Below, piece after piece: positions 1 through 6,134 of a DNA stretch of 20,857 nucleotides (positions are counted from its first letter, which is position 1; the number at the start of each line of letters is the position of its first letter). Position numbers and translations under genes: made by a program. The notes beneath the pieces are model-generated. The model saw only the letters and a program-made list of their open reading frames with translations, had not been told where the DNA came from and ran no database searches. The DNA is from Cyanobacteriota bacterium (GTDB lineage: Bacteria > Cyanobacteriota > Cyanobacteriia > SKYG9), in assembly GCA_025054735.1 (NCBI GenBank), contig JANWZG010000007.1:1-20857 (forward strand), given 5' to 3'.

Positions 1-1
1 T

Positions 2-388
2 CAGCGCCGGGGGGGCTATTTTCCCAAATACCAACAACTATTGGAGGCTGTACCTGAGCTATTAGCAGACCACTACCCATTGCCATCCCTGCTGCACGGT
101 GATCTGTGGTCAGGCAATGCTGCTATTACCCGCGATGGCGAACCGACAATTTTTGATCCTGCTACCTATCGGGGCGATCGTGAGGCTGATCTAGCCATGA
201 CAGAACTGTTTGGAGGGTTTCCTGCGGCATTTTACCAGGGCTACAATCGCGTATTTCCCCTAGAGCCGGGCTACCGTCAACGCAAGACGCTTTATAACCT
301 GTATCACATCCTTAACCACTTCAATCTGTTTGGCGGTGGCTATGAGTCTCAGGCAAACCAGATGATTGCCCAGCTCTTAAGAGGCTGA
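2..388 (+). CDS. Fructosamine kinase family protein, 3' end (5' end outside window)
   Basis: Only the C-terminal part is present; the frame is open from base 2 and ends at TGA 386-388. The family (fructosamine-3-kinase/ketosamine kinase, an aminoglycoside-phosphotransferase-like fold) phosphorylates sugar amines on glycated proteins or free ketosamines and so promotes deglycation in the cytoplasm. The fragment holds the catalytic-loop signature LLHGDLWSGN, whose Asp is the expected base, followed by IFDPATYRGDREADLAMTEL, in which the DPA stands where protein kinases have DFG. The C-terminal helices (LYNLYHILNHFNLFGGGY) also fit the family. The substrate cannot be told from this fragment. The TTG at 41 is an internal Leu, not a start. 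The stop codon lies inside a hairpin (372-408). Confidence 0.9.
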   Translation, partial: QRRGGYFPKYQQLLEAVPELLADHYPLPSLLHGDLWSGNAAITRDGEPTIFDPATYRGDREADLAMTELFGGFPAAFYQGYNRVFPLEPGYRQRKTLYNLYHILNHFNLFGGGYESQANQMIAQLLRG

Positions 389-408
389 TCCCAGCCTTAA
401 GAACAGCT
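372..408 (+). terminator. Hairpin overlapping the fructosamine kinase stop codon
   Basis: The arm CTTAAG + GCTG (376-387, with a two-base bulge) pairs with CAGCCTTAAG (392-401), and an outer AGCT (372-375) can pair with AGCT in 402-408. The loop is four bases. No T-run follows, so this may be a 3'-end stabilising structure rather than a classical intrinsic terminator. Confidence 0.35.
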
Positions 409-491
409 ATACCTAACAAGATAAGTCAAACCTTAACCCGCTATCGTGGTGTATCCTAGATGAGTTGCTTATTGTTGAGACTTACGCAGTG

Positions 492-1790
492 ATGACGAAC
501 GCAGAACTGTTAGCAGCAGTTGATCCACTGGTGGCTGACCTGCTCCAGCAAGAGCTGCAACGCCAGCGTGACCATTTGGAGCTGATTGCTAGTGAAAACT
601 TTACCTCAGCGGCAGTATTGGCAGCTCAGGGATCGGTGTTGACGAATAAATATGCTGAGGGCCTGCCTGGAAAGCGCTACTACGGTGGCTGTGGTGTGAT
701 TGACCAAGTGGAGCAGGTGGCTATTGATCGGGCCAAGCAACTCTTTGGAGCAGCCCATGCCAACGTACAGCCCCACTCTGGTGCCCAAGCTAACTTTGCT
801 GTGTTCTTAGCCCTATTAGAACCAGGCGACACCATTATGGGCATGGATTTGTCCCACGGCGGACACCTCACCCATGGCTCACCTGTGAATGTCTCTGGCA
901 AGTGGTTTCAGGTTCAACACTATGGCGTAAATCAGCAGACAGAGCGCTTAGATTTTGACCAGATTCGGGCATTAGCGCTGGAACATCGGCCTAAGCTATT
1001 AATCTGTGGCTATTCAGCCTATCCCCGGATGATTGACTTTGAAGCATTTCGAGCGATCGCCGATGAAGTTGGTGCCTACCTGTTGGCAGACATTGCCCAC
1101 ATTGCAGGTTTAGTTGCCACTGGTCATCACCCTAACCCTATTCCCTATTGCGATGTAGTCACTACCACCACCCATAAAACCCTGCGTGGCCCCAGAGGTG
1201 GTCTGATTTTGACCCGCGATGCTGAGCTAGGCAAAAAGTTGGACAAGGCTGTGTTTCCAGGAACCCAAGGTGGCCCCCTAGAGCACGTCATTGCTGCAAA
1301 AGCTGTTGCCTTTGGGGAAGCGCTGCAACCCGACTTTAAGACCTATTCTGCCCAAGTGATTGCCAACGCCAAGGCCATGGCTGCCCAGTTGCAACAACGG
1401 GGCTTTAAGCTAGTATCTGACGGTACAGACAATCACTTAATGCTAGTGGATTTACGCTCCATTGGGATGACTGGTAAGCAGGCTGATCAACTCGTGAGTA
1501 CGGTGAATATTACGGCCAATAAGAATACTGTGCCGTTTGATCCGGCCTCTCCGTTTGTTACTAGTGGTCTACGTTTGGGGTCACCAGCGATGACAACTCG
1601 TGGCATGGGTACGGCTGAATTTACTGAGATTGCCAACATCATTGCCGATCGCCTGCTTGCTCCTGATGATGAGGCAGTAACAGCCGATTGTCTGCGTCGG
1701 GTTGCCGATCTGTGTAGTCAGTTCCCCCTATATCCTCACCTAGTTTCCACTCGGGCTGAGCAGATGGTGCGTGTTCCAGTGACTGCATAG
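492..1790 (+). CDS. glyA: Serine hydroxymethyltransferase
   Basis: PLP-dependent cytosolic enzyme that interconverts serine + tetrahydrofolate with glycine + 5,10-methylene-tetrahydrofolate. It is the main one-carbon source and also serves the glycine/serine end of photorespiration. The N-terminal signature HLELIASENF (residues 28-37) and the PLP-lysine motif TTTTHKTLRGPRGG, with Schiff-base Lys229, are intact, as are HSGAQAN (95-101) and the aldolase-type fold I core. The ATG at 492 gives 432 residues, close to the usual cyanobacterial length; an in-frame TTG at 465 would add nine residues with no family support. acyP begins three bases after the stop and in the same frame, so the two are probably co-transcribed. 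The last residues, QMVRVPVTA, are encoded by a sequence that recurs at the start of acyP. Confidence 0.98.
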   Translation: MTNAELLAAVDPLVADLLQQELQRQRDHLELIASENFTSAAVLAAQGSVLTNKYAEGLPGKRYYGGCGVIDQVEQVAIDRAKQLFGAAHANVQPHSGAQANFAVFLALLEPGDTIMGMDLSHGGHLTHGSPVNVSGKWFQVQHYGVNQQTERLDFDQIRALALEHRPKLLICGYSAYPRMIDFEAFRAIADEVGAYLLADIAHIAGLVATGHHPNPIPYCDVVTTTTHKTLRGPRGGLILTRDAELGKKLDKAVFPGTQGGPLEHVIAAKAVAFGEALQPDFKTYSAQVIANAKAMAAQLQQRGFKLVSDGTDNHLMLVDLRSIGMTGKQADQLVSTVNITANKNTVPFDPASPFVTSGLRLGSPAMTTRGMGTAEFTEIANIIADRLLAPDDEAVTADCLRRVADLCSQFPLYPHLVSTRAEQMVRVPVTA

Positions 1791-1793
1791 CTC

Positions 1794-2063
1794 ATGGTGC
1801 GTGTTCATGTTGTCATTACCGGCAAGGTGCAGGGTGTAGGCTATCGCTATCACACCCAGCGCTTTGCTGAGAGCTTGGGGTTAGCAGGGTGGGTACGTAA
1901 CCTGCCCGATGGCCGAGTCGAGGCGGTCTTTGAGGGAGAGTCAGCACTAGTTGACCGTATGGTGGCTTGGTGTCACCAGGGATCTCCAGCAGCAATCGTC
2001 AGTGAGGTCACAGTAACACCAGAAACGCCTGAAGGTCTGGTAGGCTTTCAGATTCTCCGCTAG
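1794..2063 (+). CDS. acyP: Acylphosphatase
   Basis: Small cytosolic enzyme that hydrolyses carboxyl-phosphate bonds (acyl phosphates such as carbamoyl or 1,3-bisphosphoglycerate phosphate). At 89 residues it is the normal length for the family. The phosphate-binding loop GKVQGVGYR (residues 10-18, catalytic Arg18) and WVRNLPDGRVEAVFEG (catalytic Asn36) are both present, and the C-terminus FQILR fits. No Shine-Dalgarno sequence is visible. The start lies only three bases after the glyA stop, so translation is probably coupled to glyA. The gene is convergent with aroK and the two stop codons share the palindrome CTAG. Confidence 0.95.
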   Translation: MVRVHVVITGKVQGVGYRYHTQRFAESLGLAGWVRNLPDGRVEAVFEGESALVDRMVAWCHQGSPAAIVSEVTVTPETPEGLVGFQILR

Positions 2064-2617
2064 TTGGCCTCAAAGGGTATACCCCTAGGCGGCTGTGGTT
2101 TAAGAATAGCAGGCAATTCAGTTACAATGCGCTGAGCGACCTGCGTAGCAGTCTCATGTTCACTCACCTGTATACACAGATCAGCCTGGGCATAGAGAGC
2201 TTGTCGTTCGGTGTACAAACGTTGTAGTGTGCCCAATGGATCGGGAGTTTGCAGCAACGGACGGGTTTGGTCTTGACGAAGGCGCTGCCACAGGTGCTCA
2301 ACCGGTACCGATAGCCATACCACGATGCCATGCTGAAGATAACTCCAGTTCATGCGCTCTAAGACAATCCCACCGCCAGTTGCGATCGTCAAATGCGTAA
2401 ACGCAGCTACTTGACTTAATACCTGGGTCTCTACCTGCCGAAACACCAACTCTCCCTCTTGGGCAAAAATGTCACCAATGGTTCGCCTAGTCACCTGCTC
2501 AATCAGCACATCCGTATCCAAAAACCTATACCCCAACTGAGTTGCCAGCAGTTGCCCCACTGTGGTCTTGCCTGACCCCATCATGCCTATTAGATACAAA
2601 TTAACTCCGTTTAGCAA
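2060..2617 (-). CDS. aroK: Shikimate kinase
   Basis: Phosphorylates shikimate at the 3-hydroxyl with ATP, step five of the chorismate pathway to aromatic amino acids, quinones and folate. The P-loop GMMGSGKT (11-18), FLDTD with Mg/shikimate Asp34 and Asp36, Arg60 in VFRQVE, the shikimate-binding GGG (81-83) and the lid arginine in QTRPLL (Arg119) are all present, so the enzyme should be active. It has 185 residues, normal for cyanobacteria. The start is a TTG (2615-2617) giving MLNGVNLYLIGMMG, which matches the usual N-terminus. An AGGAG lies about 12 bases upstream, a long spacing. The gene is divergent from the carotene isomerase gene (82 bases between starts) and overlaps the acyP stop by four bases. 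Confidence 0.96.
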   Translation of the reverse strand: MLNGVNLYLIGMMGSGKTTVGQLLATQLGYRFLDTDVLIEQVTRRTIGDIFAQEGELVFRQVETQVLSQVAAFTHLTIATGGGIVLERMNWSYLQHGIVVWLSVPVEHLWQRLRQDQTRPLLQTPDPLGTLQRLYTERQALYAQADLCIQVSEHETATQVAQRIVTELPAILKPQPPRGIPFEAN

Positions 2618-2699
2618 CTGTCTTGCGCTCTCCTACACGTTTCTATCTATTATTCTGGATAACGGTGACACTGTTCGTACTTATCCAACTAATTGTTTT

Positions 2700-3416
2700 A
2701 TGGCTTTACCCTCTTGGCTCACGCCTAGCCATCTAATTATGTTCGGCCTAATTCTGGGATTCGCGATCGCCCATAGTGGGCTAGCTGCCCTGCGTCCCCA
2801 TGGTGAAAAATTGCTCGGTGCCCGATTATATCGGGTGCTATTTGCTCTGGTGAGCTTGCCACTGGCCACTGTGATGATCATCTATTTTTTTCGCCATCGC
2901 TATGACGGGTTACAGCTTTGGCAAGTACAGGGAGTACCTGGAGTTCAGGCACTAGTTTGGGTATTGTCAGCAATCTCCTTCCTCTTTCTCTACCCAGCAA
3001 CCTTCAACTTGTTAGAAATAGCTGCGATTCAAAAACCCACTGTACATCTCTACGAAACAGGGATCATCCGCATCACGCGGCACCCACAGATGGTTGGCCA
3101 AGTCATCTGGTGCCTTGCCCACACTCTATGGGTAGGGACAACATTCATGGTGATTACCTCAATCGGCTTAATTCTGCATCATTTGTTTGGCGTGTGGCAT
3201 GGCGATCGTCGCCTCAAGCTCCGGTATGGTGAATCTTTTGAAACCTTGAAATCTCGCACTTCTGTCGTTCCTTTTCTGGCTATTGTGCGAGGCCAGCAAA
3301 CCTTTAACTGGCGGGAATTTCTGCGGCCTGCCTACGGCGGCGTGGTGATTGCAGTGGCAATTTTCTGGTGGTTACATCCTGCTTTAATCCGTGCAACAAG
3401 TGCCATCGACTGGTAG
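2700..3416 (+). CDS. 15-cis-zeta-carotene isomerase (Z-ISO / NnrU family membrane protein)
   Basis: Polytopic membrane protein of 238 residues in the NnrU family. It resembles plant Z-ISO closely over its whole length, including AHSGLAALRPHGEKLLGAR (24-42), RHRYDGLQLWQ, FLYPATFNLLE, ETGIIRITRHPQMVGQVIW (119-137) and HHLFGVWHGDRRLKLRYGE. Plant Z-ISO is a heme-b protein that isomerises the 15-cis bond of zeta-carotene between phytoene desaturase and zeta-carotene desaturase. From recalled maize numbering, His25 and His141 would correspond to its heme ligands; this was not aligned. The ATG at 2700 (MALPSWL) is chosen because the upstream in-frame extension runs into aroK and has no family similarity. 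The function is inferred from similarity and the cyanobacterial setting; there is no other carotenoid gene nearby. Confidence 0.88.
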   Translation: MALPSWLTPSHLIMFGLILGFAIAHSGLAALRPHGEKLLGARLYRVLFALVSLPLATVMIIYFFRHRYDGLQLWQVQGVPGVQALVWVLSAISFLFLYPATFNLLEIAAIQKPTVHLYETGIIRITRHPQMVGQVIWCLAHTLWVGTTFMVITSIGLILHHLFGVWHGDRRLKLRYGESFETLKSRTSVVPFLAIVRGQQTFNWREFLRPAYGGVVIAVAIFWWLHPALIRATSAIDW

Positions 3417-3461
3417 CATGATCCCATAATGAAAATTTATAAAAACTGAGTAGGGATCATG
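3417..3461 (+). promoter_or_regulatory. Inverted repeat enclosing the thioredoxin ribosome-binding site and start codon
   Basis: CATGATCCC (3417-3425) is perfectly complementary to GGGATCATG (3453-3461). The right arm contains the GGG of the presumed ribosome-binding site (TAGGG) and the ATG start of the thioredoxin gene. The 27-base spacer is AT-rich and contains TTATAA, a possible -10 element. If the transcript starts upstream, the arms would hide the start site. If it starts within the spacer, the repeat would act, if at all, as a DNA operator. Confidence 0.5.
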
Positions 3462-3797
3462 GTTTCAGATATTAGTGACCAAACGTTCATAGATGAAGTT
3501 TTGCTGTCGCCGGTACCGGTTTTGGTTAATTTTTGGGCACCGTGGTGCGGGCTTTGCCGCCTGATTAGTCCAGTCCTGTCTAGTTTAGAAGCTGACATGG
3601 GGGGACTCATGAAGCTAGTGGATGTCAACGCTGATGAAAATTTAAAGTTGGCAAATACCTATCGATTGACAACGCTACCCACGCTGTTGCTGTTTGATGA
3701 TGGCAAGTTGTTGTATCGTATTGACAGCTTTCATGGGCGCGATGACCTGCGAGCCACACTGAATAGGCTAATGCAACAATTCACTTACTCAGCATAG
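3459..3797 (+). CDS. Thioredoxin family protein with WCGLC active site
   Basis: A 112-residue single thioredoxin domain: beta strand VPVLVNFWAPWCGLC (19-33), central VDVNADENLKLANTYRLTTLPTLLLF with cis-Pro74, and the C-terminal helix DLRATLNRLMQQF. Redox cysteines are Cys30 and Cys33. The usual WCGPC has Leu in place of Pro, a change expected to alter redox potential and partner choice; similar variants occur in cyanobacterial thioredoxins, but I cannot assign a subclass. No signal peptide is seen, so it should be cytosolic. It follows the Z-ISO gene by 42 bases on the same strand and its start codon lies in an inverted repeat. The natural partner reductase and targets are unknown. Confidence 0.9.
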   Translation: MVSDISDQTFIDEVLLSPVPVLVNFWAPWCGLCRLISPVLSSLEADMGGLMKLVDVNADENLKLANTYRLTTLPTLLLFDDGKLLYRIDSFHGRDDLRATLNRLMQQFTYSA

Positions 3798-3870
3798 CGA
3801 TCGCGACTAGCCAGTCTATTCTACTTCCAGCACAGTTTCTACTTTCGGGTATCATCAGTGGGCAGCAGTG

Positions 3871-3891
3871 AAGCAGGCAAATGCCTTGCTT
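3871..3891 (+). other. Hairpin upstream of the AI-2E family gene
   Basis: AAGCAGGCA pairs with TGCCTTGCTT around a two-base loop, with one bulged base. It ends 32 bases before the ATG at 3924. No T-run follows, so it may be a 5' leader hairpin or the 3' end of the thioredoxin message. Confidence 0.3.
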
Positions 3892-3923
3892 GACAACTAT
3901 ACTGATGCCAGGAGAACGTCAGA

Positions 3924-5093
3924 ATGAAGTTTGGACAATGGTTGGGGCTGATTGTAACCATAATCTCCCTCTATATTTTGTGGGAGATTCGGCAACTGAT
4001 TCTGCTTCTGTTTGTAGCTGTAGTTTTTTCCACAGCTCTGAACCGTCCAACTCGTTGGCTGCAACGACTTCGCCTACAACGCAAAGTAGCAGCCATCATC
4101 TCCGTCACCAGTATTCTTTCGTTGCTTGTGGTGTTTTTTGCTACAATTATTCCTCCATTCCTGGAACAATTCCAACAGTTAGTTGAGCTAGTCCCCAGGG
4201 GATTTGAGGAGTTGCGTCAGGAGGTCGATCGCCTCACGGCTGGTATTCCAGGCGGTATTGACCAGTTTTTACCCACTAGCACTGCTTTGTTTCAGCAGTT
4301 TCAGCCCATAGCATCAGGACTCGCCAACAATTTCTTCAAGGTATTTTCTGGGTTCTTCAACGTTACTATCAGCATCCTGTTTGTGATTATGGTCACGATC
4401 ATGCTGTTGATAGAACCAGACGCTTACCGTCGGCGGTTTCTGAAGCTAGTACCTTCTTTTTATCGGCATCGAGCCGACGAAATTTTAACCGCTTGCGAAG
4501 CCGATCTTGTGGGATGGATTGTCGGCGCCCTTATTAACATGGTTGTGATTGGGGTGACTAGTGGTATTGTTCTAACATTTTTGGGTGTAAGGCTTGTTTT
4601 GGCGAATGCCCTGCTTGCAGGTTTACTGGAAGCTATTCCTAATCTGGGGCCATTTTTGAGCACGGTGCCACCCGTTGCGATCGCGCTCTTAGATGCACCC
4701 CTCAAGGGTGTACTCGTGTTAGTTTCCTACATCATTATTCAAGTTTCAGAACAGTTCCTACTAGTGCCAGTCGTCATGGGGCAGCAGGTTTCTCTCTTGC
4801 CCGCTGTAACATTAATTGCCCAGTTTGCCTTTGCCTACTTCTTTGGTTTTCTAGGCTTGTTTTTAGCCATTCCTCTAGTTATCATCGTGCGAATTCTCGT
4901 GCGAGAAACCCTTGTGCGTGATGTTCTAGATCAATGGACAGCTAGCTTGGATGAGACCTTACCCGATGCGATACCAACAGATGATATATGCGAGCCATTT
5001 GCTGTACAACTAGCACTACCAGAGCCGAAAGCTGCTCCACCAGAGTCTGAGGAATTTGAAGCTGATGATAAAACTCCCTCTCCAGAAATGTGA
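3924..5093 (+). CDS. AI-2E family (PerM / UPF0118) membrane protein
   Basis: A 389-residue integral membrane protein of the AI-2E exporter/PerM family, proposed in various members to export autoinducer-2 or to act as a Na+/H+ antiporter; the substrate here is unknown. Two hydrophobic helices (about 5-37 and 55-77) are followed by a soluble amphipathic segment (80-135), then hydrophobic helices from about 143 to 326. The family core EAIPNLGPFLSTVPP (236-250) and the PVVMG motif near 282-286 are intact. The C-terminal 50 residues are polar, acidic and rich in Pro/Glu, apparently a cytoplasmic tail of low complexity. AGGAG sits nine bases before the ATG. The gene stands alone between the thioredoxin gene and a Spy-like gene on the same strand. 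Confidence 0.92.
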   Translation: MKFGQWLGLIVTIISLYILWEIRQLILLLFVAVVFSTALNRPTRWLQRLRLQRKVAAIISVTSILSLLVVFFATIIPPFLEQFQQLVELVPRGFEELRQEVDRLTAGIPGGIDQFLPTSTALFQQFQPIASGLANNFFKVFSGFFNVTISILFVIMVTIMLLIEPDAYRRRFLKLVPSFYRHRADEILTACEADLVGWIVGALINMVVIGVTSGIVLTFLGVRLVLANALLAGLLEAIPNLGPFLSTVPPVAIALLDAPLKGVLVLVSYIIIQVSEQFLLVPVVMGQQVSLLPAVTLIAQFAFAYFFGFLGLFLAIPLVIIVRILVRETLVRDVLDQWTASLDETLPDAIPTDDICEPFAVQLALPEPKAAPPESEEFEADDKTPSPEM

Positions 5094-5140
5094 TGTTAGA
5101 GTCGCCTGCAACAGGTTGCGTTACAAGCATTTTGACTATT

Positions 5141-5166
5141 ACCGTACATGACCACCGTGCATGACT
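5141..5166 (+). repeat. 13-base tandem repeat upstream of the Spy-like gene
   Basis: ACCGTACATGACC (5141-5153) is followed directly by ACCGTGCATGACT (5154-5166), 11 of 13 bases identical. Head-to-tail copies of this length upstream of an envelope-type gene could be an activator-binding direct repeat, but no known consensus is matched. Confidence 0.6.
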
Positions 5167-5190
5167 TTTGAAGCAGAAATCTCCTTGAGG

Positions 5191-5244
5191 TGAACTCAAC
5201 CATCGGAGGGGGAATCTTGAACCCAACAATCGGAGGGAAAGTCT
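5191..5244 (+). repeat. 27-base tandem repeat in the Spy-like gene leader
   Basis: Two adjacent 27-base units, 5191-5217 and 5218-5244, match at 22 positions and share the core AATCGGAGGG / CATCGGAGGG. They end 35 bases before the ATG. Each unit carries a GGAGGG that could mimic a ribosome-binding site. Confidence 0.65.
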
Positions 5245-5279
5245 AAGGCTGCACAGTCATTCATCAAGGAATTAACACT

Positions 5280-5735
5280 ATGACCAAGAAATTATCTACT
5301 CTAGCGGGAATTGCTATAGCTTTGGGGCTTTCTGCTAGCATGTTGCCTACACTGACTATACCTGCTGTTGCCGAGCCAGGTATGATGCAACGATGGGGCA
5401 AGCCAGGCGATCGTATGGCGCAAGAACTCAATCTAACCCCCCAGCAACAAGAGCAAATTCGCCAAATTCGAGAGTCAGCAAGGCAACAGATGCAGTCAGT
5501 ATTGACGGCTGAACAGCGTGCCCAACTAGAAGCCGCCCGTCAGCAAGGACGACGGCCTCCGCGCCTTAACCTAACTGAGCAACAACGGCAGCAGATGCAG
5601 CAAATTCGTGAATCTACCAAGCAAAAGATTGACGCAGTATTGACTCCAGAACAACGGGCACGGGCAGAGCAGTTACGGCAAGAGCGCCAACAGCGCCGTC
5701 AACAGCGTCGCGGAAGTGGTTTCTTAGTGCGTTAG
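5280..5735 (+). CDS. Spy/CpxP-like small secreted protein with four LTxxQ motifs
   Basis: A 151-residue protein with a Sec signal peptide (TKK, then a hydrophobic core 9-28, predicted cleavage after AVA at 31), so it should be periplasmic. The mature part has LTPQQ (52-56), LTAEQ (75-79), LTEQQ (98-102) and LTPEQ (121-125). LTxxQ marks the Spy/CpxP family of helical stress chaperones and CnrX-type sensors. Residues 50-89 and 96-135 are two copies of one helical unit with a 46-residue period. The C-terminal RQERQQRRQQRR is very basic and Gln-rich. AAGGA lies nine bases before the ATG. The leader carries two sets of tandem repeats. A chaperone or metal-stress role is inferred from the family; no two-component system is adjacent. 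Confidence 0.8.
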   Translation: MTKKLSTLAGIAIALGLSASMLPTLTIPAVAEPGMMQRWGKPGDRMAQELNLTPQQQEQIRQIRESARQQMQSVLTAEQRAQLEAARQQGRRPPRLNLTEQQRQQMQQIRESTKQKIDAVLTPEQRARAEQLRQERQQRRQQRRGSGFLVR

Positions 5736-5790
5736 TTTAAACCTCATGCTTTAGTTATACAATTCCTCAAACCATTGCTACAGATGGCTT

Positions 5791-5816
5791 GTAGTAAGGA
5801 CTTAAGTCCTTACTAC
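5791..5816. repeat. Perfect 26-base palindrome
   Basis: GTAGTAAGGACTT is followed immediately by its exact reverse complement AAGTCCTTACTAC, with no spacer. From memory this resembles a short palindrome that recurs between genes in several filamentous cyanobacteria; it occurs only once here. Confidence 0.7.
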
Positions 5817-5971
5817 GAACTGACAGGTTATAGGCTAGCTTTTGGGGAAATGGGATTACATCCCTAGTTGCGTACTTTAGTGACGTATACCTGGATAAAC
5901 CTTAATCAGCAGCATAGGTTGATAAGGCTATGTAATTAGCTTTCTGAGAATTGACCGCAACACTCACTCTA

Positions 5972-5988
5972 AGGGGGCTTTGCCCCCT
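5972..5988. repeat. GC-rich hairpin AGGGGGC-TTT-GCCCCCT
   Basis: A perfect seven-base-pair stem with a three-base loop. No T-run follows on either strand, so it is more likely a small interspersed hairpin or transcript-end structure than a standard terminator. Confidence 0.5.
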
Positions 5989-6134
5989 CAATGTTTTGGG
6001 AAACTGGGATTACCATGCCCAAATAGCAGTCATCCCTATTTTTTTCTCTGCATTATGCTATTTTGCATACATACTTCGACTCCAGTGCCAAGAGCCTGCT
6101 GGGTCTTGCAGCAATTTTCATTTCAGATCTTAAA

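Larger units (their letters stand above)
5736..6134. other. Intergenic region of about 400 bases with repeats, no gene seen
   Basis: It holds a 26-base palindrome (5791-5816), a G/C hairpin (5972-5988), a pair of imperfect direct repeats (5840-5864 and 5994-6020) and a weak hairpin with TGCTG/CAGCA arms near 6098-6114. Short open frames at 5951-6195 have no convincing composition or start signal. No tRNA-like T-arm was found. It separates the + strand Spy-like gene from the 3' end of the - strand nuclease-like gene. Confidence 0.6.

Noticed and set aside
2562..2699. N-terminal extension of the zeta-carotene isomerase into aroK
   Set aside because: It overlaps the aroK P-loop coding region and does not resemble the family; the ATG at 2700 fits.
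5141..5244. Short repeats considered as a CRISPR array
   Set aside because: Copies are directly adjacent, only two per unit, and there are no spacers or cas genes.
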